64,000 bases of DNA, taken from the NCBI GenBank assembly GCA_944320995.1, contig CALUJQ010000001.1:62001-126000 (forward strand), given 5' to 3'. Under the pieces are notes generated by a model. It was not told where the DNA came from. It saw only the letters and a program-made list of their open reading frames with translations, and made no database searches. Below are positions 44,426 through 53,480 of the stretch, piece by piece. This DNA comes from an uncultured Barnesiella sp. Its GTDB lineage: Bacteria > Bacteroidota > Bacteroidia > Bacteroidales > Barnesiellaceae. Made by a program: the position numbers and the translations under genes. Within the stretch, counting starts at the first letter, position 1. Every line of letters begins with the position of its first letter.

Positions 44426-45574
44426 TCAATATTTATGCTCGTCGCTTTTCATCTCCTGAGCCGTGATGGGTTTGGCGTCCATGGCTCTCCACACATAGAA
44501 GATGTAGGCGAGGACGAAGGGAATAAACAGGGAAACTATGCTCATGGTTTGGAGGGTGAAGAGGCTCGACGAACTGTTGTAGATGGTCAGCGAACTTTGC
44601 ATATCTACGGCCGAGGGATAATAAGCGGTTTGGTTATAACCGGCTATGAAAAAGAGACTCAGTACGACCAGCACGGTGCCGATTCCCGAGAACCAAATGC
44701 CCCGGGTGAAGTGCCGGGCGAAAACAGAGCGAATGAGGGCATATAGTACCAAGGCCACTCCGATTAAGAACAAGGCCGCAACCCACGGCATCTCCACGAA
44801 ATTGTAGAAATATTTGTATGGCCTTTCGAAAATCGTTCCCGATGGATCTATTTCATAACCGTTGGCCAAGAGCGTGGCGGTGACAAACGAGAGGAAAAGG
44901 AGAACGAACAAAATCCCATTTGTCAATACCTGTTTGCGGGATTTCTCGAATAGTCTGTCGTTTTTGATGTTGTTCATGAAATAGAGGGCTCCTTGTACAC
45001 GGGCCAAAAAGAATACGGTAAATCCCAATAGCAGGTTGCGTACGTCGAATATGGCTTCCAATCCATGCCAATGGTTGGTCCAACTGCTGATAACGGGTGC
45101 GCTGGCCGTAGTGAGATTCCCTTTGTTCACGACAAAGTCGGCTCCGGTAAAGAATGTCCCTACGGCAATACCCAGCAATACGGGCCCTACGGTTCCGTTG
45201 ATGAGTAAAAAAGTGTCGTAAGTTTTCTTGCCGAGGAAGTTGCCGCTTTTCGAGCGATATTCATAGGAGACGGCTTGTATGATAAAGCTGAACAAGATGG
45301 CCATCCACAGCCAGTATGCCCCGCCGAAACTGGTAGAGTAGAATAGCGGGAAAGAGGCGAAGAAGGCCCCGCCGAAGACCACGAGCGTGGTGAAGGTAAA
45401 TTCCCATTTGCGGCCGAGAGAGTTGATCATCATGCTCTTTTCTATCTCGGTTTTCCCCATGGTGGACAATAGTGATTGCCCTCCCTGTACGAATAACAGG
45501 AATACCAGTAATGAGCCCAGCAGTGAGATGAGAAACCACCAGTAATGTTGGTAAAATAGTTCGTTCAGTTCCAT
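44426..45574 (-). CDS. cydB: Cytochrome bd quinol oxidase subunit II
   Basis: Membrane subunit of the cytochrome bd terminal oxidase, which gives Bacteroidales low-oxygen respiration. The 382-residue protein is mostly hydrophobic, with repeated helices (WWFLISLLGSLLVFLLFVQG, WLWMAILFSFIIQAV, AALFLIGVALVLYALI) and the CydB-type start with a GGQSLL turn. It starts 9 nt after the cydA stop and ends at a terminator, so it is the last gene of DUF4492-cydA-cydB. Confidence 0.94.
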   Translation of the reverse strand: MELNELFYQHYWWFLISLLGSLLVFLLFVQGGQSLLSTMGKTEIEKSMMINSLGRKWEFTFTTLVVFGGAFFASFPLFYSTSFGGAYWLWMAILFSFIIQAVSYEYRSKSGNFLGKKTYDTFLLINGTVGPVLLGIAVGTFFTGADFVVNKGNLTTASAPVISSWTNHWHGLEAIFDVRNLLLGFTVFFLARVQGALYFMNNIKNDRLFEKSRKQVLTNGILFVLLFLSFVTATLLANGYEIDPSGTIFERPYKYFYNFVEMPWVAALFLIGVALVLYALIRSVFARHFTRGIWFSGIGTVLVVLSLFFIAGYNQTAYYPSAVDMQSSLTIYNSSSSLFTLQTMSIVSLFIPFVLAYIFYVWRAMDAKPITAQEMKSDEHKY

Positions 45575-45583
45575 AGTGTTTGT

Positions 45584-47137
45584 TTATTTTTGTTCGGATC
45601 CTTTTTTAATTTGTTTCAACATGATACCCACCTCGGCGATAAGCAAGACGGTGAAGAGGGCGGCAAACATCCAGAAGGTGGTTTGCACCGAGGCAACTTC
45701 GATTTTGGAAATGGCGGCGAAGGTGGGCATAATATCTTGTATGACCCACGGTTGACGACCCATTTCGGCGACGATCCACCCCGATTCCAAGCAGACGTAT
45801 CCCAGCGGGATCGTCAATACGGCTATCCACAGCATCCATTTGAGCTGTGCCAGTTTATCTTTATAAGAGAGTACCAGTATGAGAATGAAAAAGAGGAGGA
45901 AATACCCGCCCAAGATAATCATGATGTGGAACGAGTAGAATACGAACGGCACGTGGGGAATGAGTTGTTCCACCGAATCGACATAGCCGTAGCCGAAGTA
46001 TTCGTAATTGGCTTCGAGCCGGGCTTTGGCTTCGGCCATAGCCGTAGTGTCGTTGTTTTGCCGGGCGGTATTGAAATCGGCGAGGGCAGCGATGGCCAAT
46101 CGGCCCCGCTCCATTTTCTCGTGAGCCGAGAGGGCGGTAATATCCTCGCCTTTGAGATTCTTGTCGGCATAACCGCCATCGATAATATCGTTGATGCCCG
46201 GGACAAACCCGTCGATTTCACGGGTTGCCAGTATGGACAAGAGTTTGGGAATAGGTATGTCGAAAAGGAATTCTTTTTCGTCGTTATCGAATTTCTTGTC
46301 GGGGTTGAGGATTCCGAATGCGATAAGTTCCTGTCCCTTTTTCCCGTGATAGACACCTTCCATGGCGGCCAGTTTCATGGGTTGTTTTTCGGCGACCTGA
46401 TAGGCCGAGCCGTCGCCGGTGTAGGCCACGATTATGGTCCCGGCCAATCCTACCCATGCTCCTACGCGGATACTATATTTGGCCAAGAAACTTTCCCGGT
46501 TTTTCAATAGATACCAAGCACTTATGCCTACTACAAACACTCCGCCCAACACCCAACCGGCCGAGACGGCGTGGAAAAACTTGTTGACGGCGACCGGCGA
46601 GAGGACCAATGCCCAAAAATCGTCCATGACGTTGCGGGCAGTCTCGGGGTCGAACTTCATGCCTACGGGATATTGCATCCATGAGTTGGCGACCAGAATC
46701 CACAGAGCCGAGATCGATGCCCCTATGGCGGTGAGCCATGTAGAGGCGAGGTGGAAACCTTTGCTTACCTTGTTCCACCCGAAGAACATTACTGCAATGA
46801 ATGTGGCTTCCATGAAGAATGCCATAATGCCTTCGATGGCAAGCGGAGCCCCGAAGATGTCGCCTACAAACCAGCTGTAATTCGACCAGTTGGTGCCGAA
46901 TTGAAATTCGAGGATAATACCGGTAGCCACCCCTATGGCGAAATTGATGCCGAAGAGGGTCATCCAATATTTGGTAATGGTTTTCCATCGTTCGTCTCCG
47001 GTACGGTAGTAAATGGTTTCCATGATGCTGACGATTATTCCCAATCCCAAGGTGAGTGGGACAAAAAGCCAGTGGTAGATGGCGGTGAGAGCAAATTGAG
47101 CTCTCGACCAGTCAACGAGAGTGAAAAGATCGTTCAT
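45584..47137 (-). CDS. cydA: Cytochrome bd quinol oxidase subunit I
   Basis: Catalytic haem subunit that oxidises quinol and reduces oxygen to water. The start is MNDLFTLVDWSRAQF (ATG 47137), which gives 517 residues; the longer frame to 47305 runs back over the DUF4492 gene. Visible motifs are the haem-ligand His22 in TAIYHWLFVPLTLG, the early membrane block YWMTLFGINFAIGVATG, and the conserved GWIVAEMGRQPWVIQ near residue 440. The extramembrane segment between about residues 255 and 370 (KKFDNDEKEF...LSAHEKMERGRL) corresponds to the quinol-binding Q-loop region. It is 26 nt downstream of DUF4492. Confidence 0.95.
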   Translation of the reverse strand: MNDLFTLVDWSRAQFALTAIYHWLFVPLTLGLGIIVSIMETIYYRTGDERWKTITKYWMTLFGINFAIGVATGIILEFQFGTNWSNYSWFVGDIFGAPLAIEGIMAFFMEATFIAVMFFGWNKVSKGFHLASTWLTAIGASISALWILVANSWMQYPVGMKFDPETARNVMDDFWALVLSPVAVNKFFHAVSAGWVLGGVFVVGISAWYLLKNRESFLAKYSIRVGAWVGLAGTIIVAYTGDGSAYQVAEKQPMKLAAMEGVYHGKKGQELIAFGILNPDKKFDNDEKEFLFDIPIPKLLSILATREIDGFVPGINDIIDGGYADKNLKGEDITALSAHEKMERGRLAIAALADFNTARQNNDTTAMAEAKARLEANYEYFGYGYVDSVEQLIPHVPFVFYSFHIMIILGGYFLLFFILILVLSYKDKLAQLKWMLWIAVLTIPLGYVCLESGWIVAEMGRQPWVIQDIMPTFAAISKIEVASVQTTFWMFAALFTVLLIAEVGIMLKQIKKGSEQK

Positions 47138-47163
47138 AGCTCTTATGATTGTTGTTTTTAGAA

Positions 47164-47403
47164 TTATTGCGGGTTCGTGAGATTTTCGATAACGGCATTC
47201 GCCCTTTCTTCGTCGGTATCGAAGTCCTTTTGTAAAATGTTGGGGAAAAAGAACAGCCGAAGAATAAAAAACAGGATAAACAGTTTGATGAGAATGATCG
47301 CCCAAAGTGTTTTCCCTAAGGTCATAGCCCGGAATCCTTCGATATAAAAGCGTACGATTCGAAGCAAAATATTGCTCTTTCCCAAACTTTTATTCTCTTC
47401 CAT
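47164..47403 (-). CDS. DUF4492 small membrane protein preceding cydAB
   Basis: A 79-residue protein with one long hydrophobic helix (LWAIILIKLFILFFILRLFF, about residues 34-53), a basic amphipathic N-terminus and an acidic C-terminus. DUF4492 genes sit directly upstream of cydA in many Bacteroidota, so it may be an accessory subunit of cytochrome bd, as CydX is in proteobacteria. That role is inferred from position and size; no sequence similarity to CydX is visible. Confidence 0.85.
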   Translation of the reverse strand: MEENKSLGKSNILLRIVRFYIEGFRAMTLGKTLWAIILIKLFILFFILRLFFFPNILQKDFDTDEERANAVIENLTNPQ

Positions 47404-47460
47404 GTCGTGCTTGTTCTGTTTTTTTAATGGTTTTACAATATTCGGTATATTTTATGATTA

Positions 47461-47474
47461 ATACAAATTTGTAT
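47461..47474. promoter_or_regulatory. Palindrome upstream of DUF4492-cydAB
   Basis: ATACAAATTTGTAT is a perfect 14-bp palindrome, 58 nt upstream of the DUF4492 start, in an AT-rich region where no clear -7 box is seen. It may be an operator; AT content makes chance occurrence possible. Confidence 0.4.
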
Positions 47475-47582
47475 CCATTATTTTTTTTACATATTCGGAT
47501 TTATTTTTTTAAACAACGATTATACGGTTTGTTTGGTTTGAAAAAATTTCGATAAAAATAGAATGGGATTGATAAATTGTAT

Positions 47583-47590
47583 TACCTTTG
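47583..47590 (+). promoter_or_regulatory. -7 box of the cobalamin operon
   Basis: TACCTTTG fits TAnnTTTG directly upstream of the riboswitch. No clear -33 box is seen at the usual distance. Confidence 0.5.
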
Positions 47591-47600
47591 CAACGCATTG

Positions 47601-47775
47601 GTTTCGAAACCTCGTTCGAGGTGTAGAATGAAAAGGGAATCGGGTGAGAATCCCGAACAGTCCCGCTGCTGTAAGCTCCATAAAGGGTGCCGAGATTACT
47701 TGAAAGCCACTGATTTGACGATTGGGAAGGCCTCGGTTACCGGAGTAAGTCAGAAGACCTGCCATGCTTTTTGTC
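47601..47775 (+). ncRNA. Adenosylcobalamin riboswitch
   Basis: The leader contains the recognisable cobalamin aptamer: AAAAGGGAAT, GGGTGAGAATCCCGAACAG, the B12 box-like segment TCCCGCTGCTGTAAG, GCCACTG, GGGAAGGCC and the closing AAGTCAGAAGACCTGCC. They appear in the correct order with a P1-type closing region. The expression platform lies in 47776-47896, before btuB. Cobalamin binding is expected to switch off btuB and the genes behind it. Confidence 0.95.
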
Positions 47776-47896
47776 ATTAGCTTTCGGGGGGTAGAGCTTG
47801 TGAATCTGCGGAACGGGTGAGTCACCTGCGTTCGTTTGTTTGCATAAAAGACTTTCTGGTTGTATTCCCGCGAAGGCTGTTTATAAAAATAGTCCG

Positions 47897-49903
47897 ATGG
47901 AAAGACGTTGTCGTTGGTTCAGTTTCGTGGTTTGTGCCGTGTTGCCGTTTGGTGCGTGGGGGCAGGCGAATGCCGGAGCCTCGTCTCTCGATTCCATTCA
48001 AACGCTGGGCGAGGTGATGGTCACGGCCAACCGGTACAGTGAGGTGATTCCTTCGCAAAAGCTCACGGGAAAGGAGTTGAAAGCGTTGAACAGTTTCTCG
48101 GTAGCCGATGCCATACGTTATTTCTCGGGATTGCAAATCAAGGATTACGGGGGTGTGGGCGGTTTGAAGACCGTGAATCTGCGCAGTATGGGAACCAACC
48201 ACATGGGGGTTTATTATAACGGGATTCAGTTGGGTAACGCCCAAAACGGTCAGGTGGATTTAGGCAAATTCTCTCTCGAAAACATCGAAGAGATTTCGTT
48301 GTACAACGGGCAGAAGAGCGAGATATTCCAGTCGGCCCGCGAGTTTGGTTCGGCCGGTTCCATCTATTTGACTACCCGTCGCCCCAAGTTCAAACCGGGA
48401 GAGACTTCGCATTTGAAGGCTTCGCTGAAGACGGGTTCGTTCGACTTGATCAATCCGTCGGTGCTGTTTGAGTATAAACTCAGCGAGACGGTAAGCATGA
48501 CCTTTAACAGCGAGTGGGTCAATTCGAGCGGGAAATACAAGTTCCGGTATAAGCGGGTCACCCCTTCGGGCGAAGTGGCTTATGACACTACGGCGACCCG
48601 GCAAAACGGCGACATCGACGCCGTGCGTTTCGAAGGCGGATTGCAGGGCTACCTGACCAACGGATTCTGGAAAGCCTATGTCTATCATTACACTTCGGAG
48701 CGGGGTATCCCCGGAGCCATTGTCAACAATGTATGGCGCAACGGTGAGCGGGTGTGGGACCGTAACTCGTTCGTACAAGGCGTTTATCAACAGGATATTA
48801 CCCGTAAATATGGCATTAAGGTCAATGCCAAATATGCTTTTGACTACACCCATTACATGAATAACGACGACAAGCTCATGCGGGTCGATAACCAGTATAA
48901 GCAGCGCGAGGCCTATATTTCGGTGGCCAACAAATATTCGATTCTCGACAACTGGGATGTCTCGGTGGCCTACGATATGCAGTGGAACGGGCTGTCGGAA
49001 TATATGTCGGCCAGCCGCTACACCCATTGGATTTCGGCGGCGACCGCCTTTTCGTTGGCCGACCGGTTGAAAATGCAGGCCAGCGTATTGGCCACGCTGG
49101 TCGATGAAACGGCCGACGGGCAGGCCAAGTCGCCCAATAAAAGCAAGGTGACGCCGGCAGTTTTCCTTTCTTACCAGCCCTTGAAGAAATACAACTGGGT
49201 ATGGCGGGCTTTTTACAAGCAGATATACCGTATGCCCACCTTCAACGACCTCTATTATGCCGATATGGGCAATGCGGTGCTGAAACCCGAGAGCGCTACC
49301 CAGTATAATGTGGGTTTCACTTATGCTGTCGCGCCCAAGAAGGGATTCCTTTCGGGATTCCATGTCGGGGCCGATGCGTACTATAATTTGGTAAACGATA
49401 AGATTATAGCTTATCCCAAAGGACAGCAATTCAGGTGGACCATGCTCAACCTCGGGAAGGTCGATATACGGGGCGTCGATGTGCAGGCTACGGCCACGTT
49501 CCGCCTGCCTTACGAAATAAACCTCATGGCCAAGGTACAATACACCTACCAAGAGGCCATCGATATTACCAGTCCGCGCGATAACTACTATCGCAACCAG
49601 ATTCCCTATATCCCGTGGCACAGCGGTTCGGCCATATTGGGGTTGACTTACAAGGATTGGGGGCTCAATTACAGTTTTGTCTATGTGGGTGAGCGCTACA
49701 ACCAGCAGGAGAATATCGAGTACAATTATGTGCAGCCGTGGTACACGAGCGATTTGTCGCTGGTGAAAACGTTCCGGATAAAATCGGTCGATTTGAAAGT
49801 GACGGCCGAAGTGAACAACCTGTTGAATCAGGCTTATGATGTCGTATTGAATTATCCCATGCCCATGCGCAATTATCGTTTGGGTATAGCTATCGAATTG
49901 TGA
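47897..49903 (+). CDS. btuB: Vitamin B12 TonB-dependent outer-membrane receptor (BtuB-type)
   Basis: Transports cobalamin across the outer membrane using TonB energy. ATG 47897 gives a signal peptide ending AWG with Gln at +1, 668 residues in total. An N-terminal plug domain begins LGEVMVTANRYSEVIPSQKL and includes FSVADAIRYFSGLQIKDYGG and LRSMGTNHMGVYYNGIQLG. The remaining about 530 residues are a 22-strand-type barrel ending in NYRLGIAIEL, the expected aromatic/hydrophobic terminal strand. The riboswitch in its leader fixes the substrate class. Its stop overlaps the next start by one base. Confidence 0.95.
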   Translation: MERRCRWFSFVVCAVLPFGAWGQANAGASSLDSIQTLGEVMVTANRYSEVIPSQKLTGKELKALNSFSVADAIRYFSGLQIKDYGGVGGLKTVNLRSMGTNHMGVYYNGIQLGNAQNGQVDLGKFSLENIEEISLYNGQKSEIFQSAREFGSAGSIYLTTRRPKFKPGETSHLKASLKTGSFDLINPSVLFEYKLSETVSMTFNSEWVNSSGKYKFRYKRVTPSGEVAYDTTATRQNGDIDAVRFEGGLQGYLTNGFWKAYVYHYTSERGIPGAIVNNVWRNGERVWDRNSFVQGVYQQDITRKYGIKVNAKYAFDYTHYMNNDDKLMRVDNQYKQREAYISVANKYSILDNWDVSVAYDMQWNGLSEYMSASRYTHWISAATAFSLADRLKMQASVLATLVDETADGQAKSPNKSKVTPAVFLSYQPLKKYNWVWRAFYKQIYRMPTFNDLYYADMGNAVLKPESATQYNVGFTYAVAPKKGFLSGFHVGADAYYNLVNDKIIAYPKGQQFRWTMLNLGKVDIRGVDVQATATFRLPYEINLMAKVQYTYQEAIDITSPRDNYYRNQIPYIPWHSGSAILGLTYKDWGLNYSFVYVGERYNQQENIEYNYVQPWYTSDLSLVKTFRIKSVDLKVTAEVNNLLNQAYDVVLNYPMPMRNYRLGIAIEL

Positions 49904-51075
49904 TGAGAGCGTTTGTCCGACATATTATTTGGGGGGTGATGTTGTCCGCATTGGCATTGGCTTCTTCTTGCCGCGAGGATGAGGTGGTTGTCTTGTCCGA
50001 ACGCGAAGAGTCGCTTTTCGGCGAGAATACATCACCGAGTTATGCCGGGCTCTATTTGCTGAACGAAGGGAATATGGGTTCGAACAAATGTACGCTCGAC
50101 TTTGCCGATTTTGAAAACAATTGTTATGTGCGCAACCTCTATGCCGAGAGGAATCCCAATGTCATCAAGGAGCTGGGCGATGTGGGCAACGACATAGAGA
50201 TATACGGCTCCAAGATGTATGCCGTGATCAACTGTTCGCATAAAGTCGAGGTTCTCGATGCCCGCACTTGTCGGCGAATCGGGCAGGTCGATATTCCCAA
50301 CTGCCGGTATATTACGTTTGACAAGGGCTATGCTTATGTGTCGTCCTACGTGGGTCCTGTGGGAATCGACCCCAATGCCCAGCTGGGAGCCGTATTCCAA
50401 GTCGATACCGCCACGCTCGAAATTACGGCCGAGGTGACTGTGGGTTACCAGCCCGACGAGCTGCTCGTGCAAGACGGACTTCTTTATGTGGCCAATTCGG
50501 GCGGTTACCGTAAACCCGATTACGATTATACGGTCTCGGTGGTCGATATTGCCACGATGACACAGATTCGCAAAATTCCCGTGGGCATCAACCTGCACCA
50601 CATACGGGCCGACCGATATGGAAAACTGTGGGTCTCTTCCCGGGGTGATGAGCGATCGGTACCCTCCCGGTTGTTTGTGCTGGAAAAGGATGGGCGTACG
50701 GGCCGCATGGAGGTAAGCGATACGCTCGACATACCGTGCAGCGAAATGGATATTTGCGGCGATTCGCTCTATCTGTGCAGTGTGGCGTGGAGCGATGTGA
50801 CGCAGGAGAATAGCGTGACGTATGGCATTATCGACGTGCGTACCGGCGAACTGCTCTCGAATGGTTTTATTCAGGACGGGACAGAGGGCGACATAGAGAT
50901 ACCCTATGGATTGAAGGTGAACCCCGAGAATGGCGACATCTATGTGACCGATGCCAAAAATTATGTGTCGAGCGGCAATCTGCATTGTTATGGCCGCGAC
51001 GGGAAACGGAAATGGAGTGTGCGCACCGGAGATATACCGGCGCATATGGTTTTGTTGAGTAAGATGGAGAAATAG
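49903..51075 (+). CDS. BtuG-like beta-propeller surface lipoprotein (DUF5074/YncE type)
   Basis: A 390-residue lipoprotein (lipobox LASSC, Cys23). Its repeats are of YVTD/YncE propeller type: LYLLNEGNMGSNKCTLDFAD, IEIYGSKMYAVIN, VEVLDARTCRRIGQVDIP, VFQVDTATLEITAEV, LLYVANSGGY and GDIYVTDAKNYVSSG. In Bacteroides thetaiotaomicron BtuG is a propeller lipoprotein that captures B12 with extreme affinity at the surface and delivers it to BtuB. Adjacency, coupling to btuB (TGATG overlap) and the riboswitch support the same role here. The start is taken at the ATG within the overlap; GTG 49900 is less likely. Confidence 0.87.
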   Translation: MRAFVRHIIWGVMLSALALASSCREDEVVVLSEREESLFGENTSPSYAGLYLLNEGNMGSNKCTLDFADFENNCYVRNLYAERNPNVIKELGDVGNDIEIYGSKMYAVINCSHKVEVLDARTCRRIGQVDIPNCRYITFDKGYAYVSSYVGPVGIDPNAQLGAVFQVDTATLEITAEVTVGYQPDELLVQDGLLYVANSGGYRKPDYDYTVSVVDIATMTQIRKIPVGINLHHIRADRYGKLWVSSRGDERSVPSRLFVLEKDGRTGRMEVSDTLDIPCSEMDICGDSLYLCSVAWSDVTQENSVTYGIIDVRTGELLSNGFIQDGTEGDIEIPYGLKVNPENGDIYVTDAKNYVSSGNLHCYGRDGKRKWSVRTGDIPAHMVLLSKMEK

Positions 51076-51082
51076 AAATGAT

Positions 51083-52264
51083 ATGAAAAAAGTATGGTAT
51101 TTTTTTACGGTGACCTTATTCGTGGCGTTGGCCTCGTGCCAGTCCGATACGCCTTCGATGATTGAGTTGGGGCTCGACGACACTTACGTGGTGGAGCGCA
51201 TGAAGAGCCTTACGTTGCACCCCGAGTTTACCGGAGAACGGTATGAGTGGCGGCTTTCATACGAAACGGCGGCGGGTGTCGTTTCCGATTCGCTGGTGGC
51301 GACCTCTCGCGACTATACTTTTGTGGCCGGCGAGGAAGGTACCTACCGGTTGAAGTTGAATATTTTCGACCCGGCTAATCCTATTGAACACCTTATGCAG
51401 ATTGTCGTGCGTCGCGAAGAGGTGGCCTATTCTCCCTATATCGCCCGGGTATATGAATATCGCCCGGCACCGGGGCAGTTTGTCAACGTGTTGCCCAAAT
51501 ATGAAGAGGGCGACACCGAAGAGACCATGCGGCAGAAAGCCGAGGATTGTCTTGCCTACAATGCCGGATCCATGATTTCGCTGGGCGGTTACGGCGGCTA
51601 TGTGGTCGTGGGCTTCGACCACACGATAGTCAACCGTCCCGGGGAGTACGATTTCAAGGTGCTGGGCAACGCTACCCAAGGCGGAAGCGAACCGGGTATC
51701 GTGATGGTATCGGTCGATGTCAACGGCAACGGTATGCCCGACGACGAGTGGTATGAGTTGGCTGGTAGCGAATATTATAAAGAGACCACGGTAAAGGGCT
51801 ACGAAATTACCTACTATCGGCCCGACGAAGATAAAACGCCCGAGCCCGGGAGCAGTGCGAGTATCACCGATGTTACCTATCAGCATTGGACCGATAATCA
51901 AGGGGGGGATGGATACATATCGAGGGTAGTTTTTCACCAGCAACCCTATTACCCTCAATGGCTTCCCTACGAGTCGCTGACTTTCGAGGGGACCCGTTTG
52001 GCCGACAATGCGGTCGATGAGAGCGGTAACGGTTCGTATTATGTATTGAATTCCTACGATTGGGGGTATGCCGACAACTATCCCAACAACAACGAGAAGA
52101 TCGGCTTTAACATCGATTGGGCTGTCGATGATAAGGGTAACCCCGTGTCGCTGTCGGGAATCGACTTTGTGAAGATTTACACCGGTGTCAATCAGTTTAA
52201 CGGCTGGGTAGGCGAATGTTCGACCGAGGTAGCCGGTGTGACCGATCTGCATATCGCGGAATGA
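51083..52264 (+). CDS. Cobalamin-operon surface lipoprotein with PKD-like domain
   Basis: A 393-residue lipoprotein (LASC, Cys19). Residues about 25-115 resemble a PKD-type beta-sandwich (YVVERMKSLTLHPEF, YEWRLSY, GTYRLKLNIFD). The rest is a beta-rich domain with aromatic and Asn/Asp-rich loops, including DVNGNGMPDDEWYELAGSEY, and GYADNYPNNNEK near residue 330. It is 7 nt downstream of the BtuG-like gene under the same riboswitch, so a role in cobalamin binding or delivery is likely. It could be a BtuH-type B12-binding protein; I cannot confirm that from sequence. Confidence 0.75.
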   Translation: MKKVWYFFTVTLFVALASCQSDTPSMIELGLDDTYVVERMKSLTLHPEFTGERYEWRLSYETAAGVVSDSLVATSRDYTFVAGEEGTYRLKLNIFDPANPIEHLMQIVVRREEVAYSPYIARVYEYRPAPGQFVNVLPKYEEGDTEETMRQKAEDCLAYNAGSMISLGGYGGYVVVGFDHTIVNRPGEYDFKVLGNATQGGSEPGIVMVSVDVNGNGMPDDEWYELAGSEYYKETTVKGYEITYYRPDEDKTPEPGSSASITDVTYQHWTDNQGGDGYISRVVFHQQPYYPQWLPYESLTFEGTRLADNAVDESGNGSYYVLNSYDWGYADNYPNNNEKIGFNIDWAVDDKGNPVSLSGIDFVKIYTGVNQFNGWVGECSTEVAGVTDLHIAE

Positions 52265-52318
52265 GATGAAAAATAACCAGATAAACTATAATTATTAACC
52301 CATTAAAAACTTTTAGCA

Positions 52319-53293
52319 ATGAGAAAAATTTTACTTGCATTGGCCGTTTGTTTCTGTGGTGCAGTTTCGGCCGAAAACATTGTGCTGGATTTGTCGAACC
52401 CGGGAGATTTCCCCATCGAGTATGACGATAATAACGTGTGGACCGGGGTGTATGACAATACGGCAAATATATTTTCCCAAGAGTTTATGTTTACTCATAC
52501 ATCTCCTTTTGGTGGATACTACAATGGCTTTGTAGCCAGTAAATCGACTACGATTCTCGAATCGGCCGGTATGGACGACCAGTTCGGCTGTATGGCCAAG
52601 GGCGGTGTAGCCGGTGAAGGTACGCCCTATTTGATCGCTTATTGGGATTCCTATACCGAATCGAAGTCTGAAGATAAGAGTTGCGAGGTGTTTACATCGT
52701 CCCCCTACTATGCCGTAGGGTGCTATGTGTGCAACAACCCCTATGCCTATTATGTGATTCAGAAAGGGAACGCTTATGCCCCCAACAAGTTTGAACAAGG
52801 TTCTTGGTTCAAACTGATTGCTCACGGGCTCGATAACGATAGAAACGAAACGGGTACGGTTGAATACTATTTGGCCGATTACCGCTCGGAGAATACCGAG
52901 GAGTGGACCTTGAACGACTCGTGGGAATGGTTCGACCTCTCTTCGCTGGGGCAGGTGGCTTCGATCTATTTCACTATGGAGTCGAGCGATAATTCAGAAG
53001 GCTATATGAATACTCCCTCTTACTTTTGTCTCGATAAACTTACGGTGTCGGACCAAGAACCGACCGCAATCGACGAAACTACGGTTGCTGCTGTGAAGGC
53101 TTATTACGACCGTTCGGCCGGTTGTGTGCGGGTACAGGTATCGACTCCTGCCACGGTTTCCGTTTACAGCGTGAATGGCGCATTGGTTGCCCGGCAACCG
53201 GTTGCCGGTTCGGCAGCTATCGACCTGACCGCTGTTCCCTCGGGTGTATATATCGTGCGTTGCGGTGCATACAGCGTGAAGATTGTAAAATAA
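52319..53293 (+). CDS. DUF4465 protein with T9SS sorting domain, last gene of cobalamin operon
   Basis: A 324-residue exported protein: signal MRKILLALAVCFCGAVSA with Glu at +1. Residues about 30-235 match the DUF4465 pattern (FSQEFMFTHTSPFGGYYNGF, YAVGCYVCNNPYAYY, GSWFKLIAHGLD, YYLADYRSE, YFCLDKLTV). The last about 70 residues are a T9SS type A sorting domain (VSVYSVNGALVAR, VPSGVYIVRC, VKIVK). It lies 54 nt after the previous gene with a terminator behind it, so it is under the cobalamin riboswitch. It is a candidate surface B12-binding protein of BtuH type, exported by T9SS rather than as a lipoprotein. Confidence 0.83.
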   Translation: MRKILLALAVCFCGAVSAENIVLDLSNPGDFPIEYDDNNVWTGVYDNTANIFSQEFMFTHTSPFGGYYNGFVASKSTTILESAGMDDQFGCMAKGGVAGEGTPYLIAYWDSYTESKSEDKSCEVFTSSPYYAVGCYVCNNPYAYYVIQKGNAYAPNKFEQGSWFKLIAHGLDNDRNETGTVEYYLADYRSENTEEWTLNDSWEWFDLSSLGQVASIYFTMESSDNSEGYMNTPSYFCLDKLTVSDQEPTAIDETTVAAVKAYYDRSAGCVRVQVSTPATVSVYSVNGALVARQPVAGSAAIDLTAVPSGVYIVRCGAYSVKIVK

Positions 53294-53352
53294 ACTCTGT
53301 TGAGAGAGTATATGATAATTTTTAGTTAAGTCCCTACTGCCATAGGGTTTGG

Positions 53353-53394
53353 CGCCTCCGGCGAAGTGATTCGACGGAGGCGTATCTTTTTTTT
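53353..53394 (+). terminator. Terminator of the cobalamin operon
   Basis: Stem CGCCTCCG (53353-53360) with CGGAGGCG (53375-53382), followed after four bases by eight T. Confidence 0.9.
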
Positions 53395-53450
53395 AACGGG
53401 GGTCAAGTAAAAAATACCGCATAAATTGGATTGATTCTAATTATATATTA

Positions 53451-53458
53451 TATCTTTG
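53451..53458 (+). promoter_or_regulatory. -7 box of the ferritin gene
   Basis: TATCTTTG, 22 nt before the ATG; TTGG at 53426-53429 is a possible -33 element. Confidence 0.55.
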
Positions 53459-53480
53459 TAAAAAATAAAAATATAGAGTT

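Noticed and set aside
47840..47896. btuB start at TTG 47840
   Set aside because: It would put a charged, cysteine-containing stretch before the signal peptide and overlap the riboswitch expression platform; ATG 47897 gives a normal signal.
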